This document shows, one piece after another, positions 62,511 through 64,000 of a DNA stretch of 64,000 nt; positions within the stretch are counted from its first letter, which is position 1; each line of letters opens with the position of its first letter. The notes under the pieces are model-generated. The model searched no databases and was not told where the DNA came from. It saw nothing but the letters and a program-made list of their open reading frames with translations. Source of the stretch: Paraburkholderia sp. BL10I2N1 (GTDB lineage Bacteria > Pseudomonadota > Gammaproteobacteria > Burkholderiales > Burkholderiaceae). The stretch covers positions 682,001 to 746,000 of the forward strand of contig NZ_SNWA01000001.1 of assembly GCF_004361815.1 (NCBI RefSeq), given 5' to 3'. The position numbers were made by a program, and so were the translations under genes.

Positions 62511-63671
62511 CTACGGCGTATTGCATGAGTCGAAAGCGGCGATGCCGCTGTGCGACAGACTGGCGATGATCCCGTGGGCCACCGCCTGCGACCCGTCTTC
62601 GTTCAGGTGGTTGTCGACCGGGTAATAGAATCGTGCGGGATGTGTCTCGTGGCTGAAGGCTGTGAACAGGTCGACGTAACGGACCCCGTGCCGCTGCGCG
62701 ATCACGCTCATCGCACGGCCGAGCGCAAACGGATCGACTCCTGATGGCAACGGCTGCGTCGTCAGCAACTCGGCCTGCGCGCGCTGAGGAATGACGACCA
62801 GCAGCAGCGGCACACCCGCCATGCGAAACCGGTCGGCGACATCGCCGAGCAACTGGTCGAACGCCGCGAGCCGTTGCTGCCACGCGCGCGAAAAGGGCTG
62901 GCGCAGGAAGTCCGCCTTGTCCCCGTAGCGCAGATACATCGAGACCTGTATCTCCGGATTCTCGAACATGAAATGTTCCGCCACCGAGATCGCGCGACTG
63001 TCCTGCACCATTCCCCTGGCCACGCCCAGCAGGTCTGGGTGTGCCCTGGGTACGCCGGCGGTCCCGGTCGGCGCGGTCGCCGCGACCCGCTTCAGACCGG
63101 CCATCTCCCCGTCGGGCAGAGTCAGCTTCTCGAGGTCGAAGGGCGCAACGACCAGCATCGCGGCGTCCGGCCGAAGGCGCAGCGCCGGGCCGACGCGGGT
63201 CTGGAATTTTGCGAGTGGCAAGCCGGTGGTCCCGAGGTTTTGAAATTCGACCGGCCGGCTGCATATGCGCGACATTTGCGCCTCGCTGAGCGCTCCAAAC
63301 GAGTCCGCGTAAGCGACGCCACTGCCCTCCGCAAACGAGGAACCCAGGATCGCCACGCGCTGCGCCCCAGCCGGCTTCGGCCCGCACGCATCGGTGCTGC
63401 GGAAGCCGCATTCGTTGTAGTGATAGGTGATCCAGCCGGTTTCCGGAACCTTGACGCGCATCGTGCAGTTCGGCACGTTGGCAACGCCGAGCGCGTTGTC
63501 GCTGACGTGACACTCGCCGCCGGCGTGAGCTTCTGACCATGCCAGCCGTGTGCCCATTTCGGACACGAAGAACAGCAGCAGAACCGTCAGCACGACGATT
63601 GCCGGCAGCAGCACGTAGTCGCGCCGCGACAGCGTACATCCTGGTTGTTCGTGACGGCTGGCCATCCGCAT
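62511..63671 (-). CDS. Membrane-anchored SGNH/GDSL hydrolase-like protein (AlgJ/AlgX type role)
   Basis: A 386-residue protein with one N-terminal membrane segment (LLPAIVVLTVLLLFFVSEMGTRLA) and a periplasmic SGNH domain. The nucleophile Ser is in VAILGSSFAEGSGVAYADSF, and the Asp/His pair is in RFYYPVDNHLNEDGSQAVAHGI. AlgJ, AlgX and PatB-like SGNH proteins pair with an MBOAT protein to move an acyl group to a polymer. The 3-base spacing to the FkbH-like stop and 13-base spacing to the MBOAT start indicate an operon. Confidence 0.88.
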   Translation of the reverse strand: MRMASRHEQPGCTLSRRDYVLLPAIVVLTVLLLFFVSEMGTRLAWSEAHAGGECHVSDNALGVANVPNCTMRVKVPETGWITYHYNECGFRSTDACGPKPAGAQRVAILGSSFAEGSGVAYADSFGALSEAQMSRICSRPVEFQNLGTTGLPLAKFQTRVGPALRLRPDAAMLVVAPFDLEKLTLPDGEMAGLKRVAATAPTGTAGVPRAHPDLLGVARGMVQDSRAISVAEHFMFENPEIQVSMYLRYGDKADFLRQPFSRAWQQRLAAFDQLLGDVADRFRMAGVPLLLVVIPQRAQAELLTTQPLPSGVDPFALGRAMSVIAQRHGVRYVDLFTAFSHETHPARFYYPVDNHLNEDGSQAVAHGIIASLSHSGIAAFDSCNTP

Positions 63672-63674
63672 TCC

Positions 63675-64000
63675 TTAAGCTGGCAGTGCCACATCGAAGC
63701 CGGTCCGATGCACGACGAAATGCTCGACCGGACGACTGCGCGCGTCCGTCGAGATCTCCCAGACTGTCGTGCCGTCGTCGTGCTCGCCAATCGGAGTGAA
63801 GCCGAGCGCTGCGTAGTGATCCTTGACCAGCGCGTTACGCCCGGTCGGCACGTAGCGTCCAGTCACTCGCGCAATGCCACGCTGCGCCGCGTGCGTGAGT
63901 ATCTCGTTGAGCACCATCTGCTCGACCTTGCGGCCCAGCACCCGGCAACTCATCAGCCAGGTGTCGATATCCCACGTATCGGCCTCGCCGCTGTCGTTGA
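63675..64000 (-). CDS. FkbH-like (HAD-IIIC) protein, C-terminal part (cut by window edge)
   Basis: The visible 108 C-terminal residues read ...NDSGEADTWDIDTWLMSCRVLGRKVE and VTGRYVPTGRNALVKDHYAALGFTPIGE, characteristic of the GNAT-like C-terminal part of FkbH proteins. Characterised FkbH-type enzymes load a glyceryl group from 1,3-bisphosphoglycerate onto an acyl carrier protein. The HAD domain lies off the right edge. It is the first visible gene of the SGNH-MBOAT unit. Confidence 0.88.
   Translation of the reverse strand, partial: NDSGEADTWDIDTWLMSCRVLGRKVEQMVLNEILTHAAQRGIARVTGRYVPTGRNALVKDHYAALGFTPIGEHDDGTTVWEISTDARSRPVEHFVVHRTGFDVALPA

Overview
The window is high-GC DNA from the chromosome of a Burkholderiales beta-proteobacterium, most likely Paraburkholderia, Caballeronia or a close relative. 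The evidence is the gene order ybgC-tolQRAB-pal-cpoB-tRNA-Lys, the neighbouring nrdR-glyA pair, a Bordetella/Burkholderia-type porin, a Bug-type binding-protein remnant, and homogentisate and glutaryl-CoA catabolic genes. Species cannot be named from this sequence alone.

Layout. (1) 1-7.7 kb: tyrosine/phenylalanine breakdown (hmgA-fahA, minus strand), a TnpB-only IS200/IS605-type element against the hmgA start, an aromatic-acid-type MFS transporter, a degenerate EAL protein, and an IclR regulator divergent from gcdH. (2) 7.7-21.9 kb: housekeeping core, with a 1-Cys peroxiredoxin, a DUF883/YqjE/DUF3318 envelope-stress set, a five-gene minor pilin operon, nrdR-glyA, a YdfG-type reductase, the whole Tol-Pal operon and tRNA-Lys(UUU). 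(3) 21.9-25.7 kb: debris of an integrated element, with a frameshifted integrase, a 53-bp tandem repeat, a MocR-type aminotransferase fragment and an internally deleted IS5-type transposase. (4) 25.7-37.6 kb: a minus-strand catabolic region under a GntR regulator, with two cupins, CoA-transferase, enoyl-CoA hydratase, AtuA-like protein, acyl-CoA dehydrogenase, SDR, PEBP protein, SMP-30-like protein and porin. Most internal junctions are 4-base overlaps. Its substrate is unknown. (5) 37.7-42.5 kb: a mobile-element pile-up, with truncated pntB, a group II intron whose reverse-transcriptase gene is split by an IS630-type insertion, and a UvrD-like helicase fragment. (6) 42.8-64 kb: a surface-polysaccharide locus. 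It has rfbC, three glycosyltransferases, a flippase, a polymerase/ligase, a PslG-like glycoside hydrolase, a methyltransferase, several acyltransferases, a GMC oxidoreductase, a PhyH dioxygenase, and an MBOAT-SGNH-FkbH cassette that runs off the right edge.

The observations most worth following are these: an acyltransferase put out of frame by one base in a run of eight T in the polysaccharide locus, which suggests phase variation; the FkbH-SGNH-MBOAT cassette, which may add an unusual acyl or glyceryl group to the polymer; the GntR/cupin/AtuA catabolic operon with matching operator-like palindromes; and the precisely resolvable IS630-in-group-II-intron insertion.
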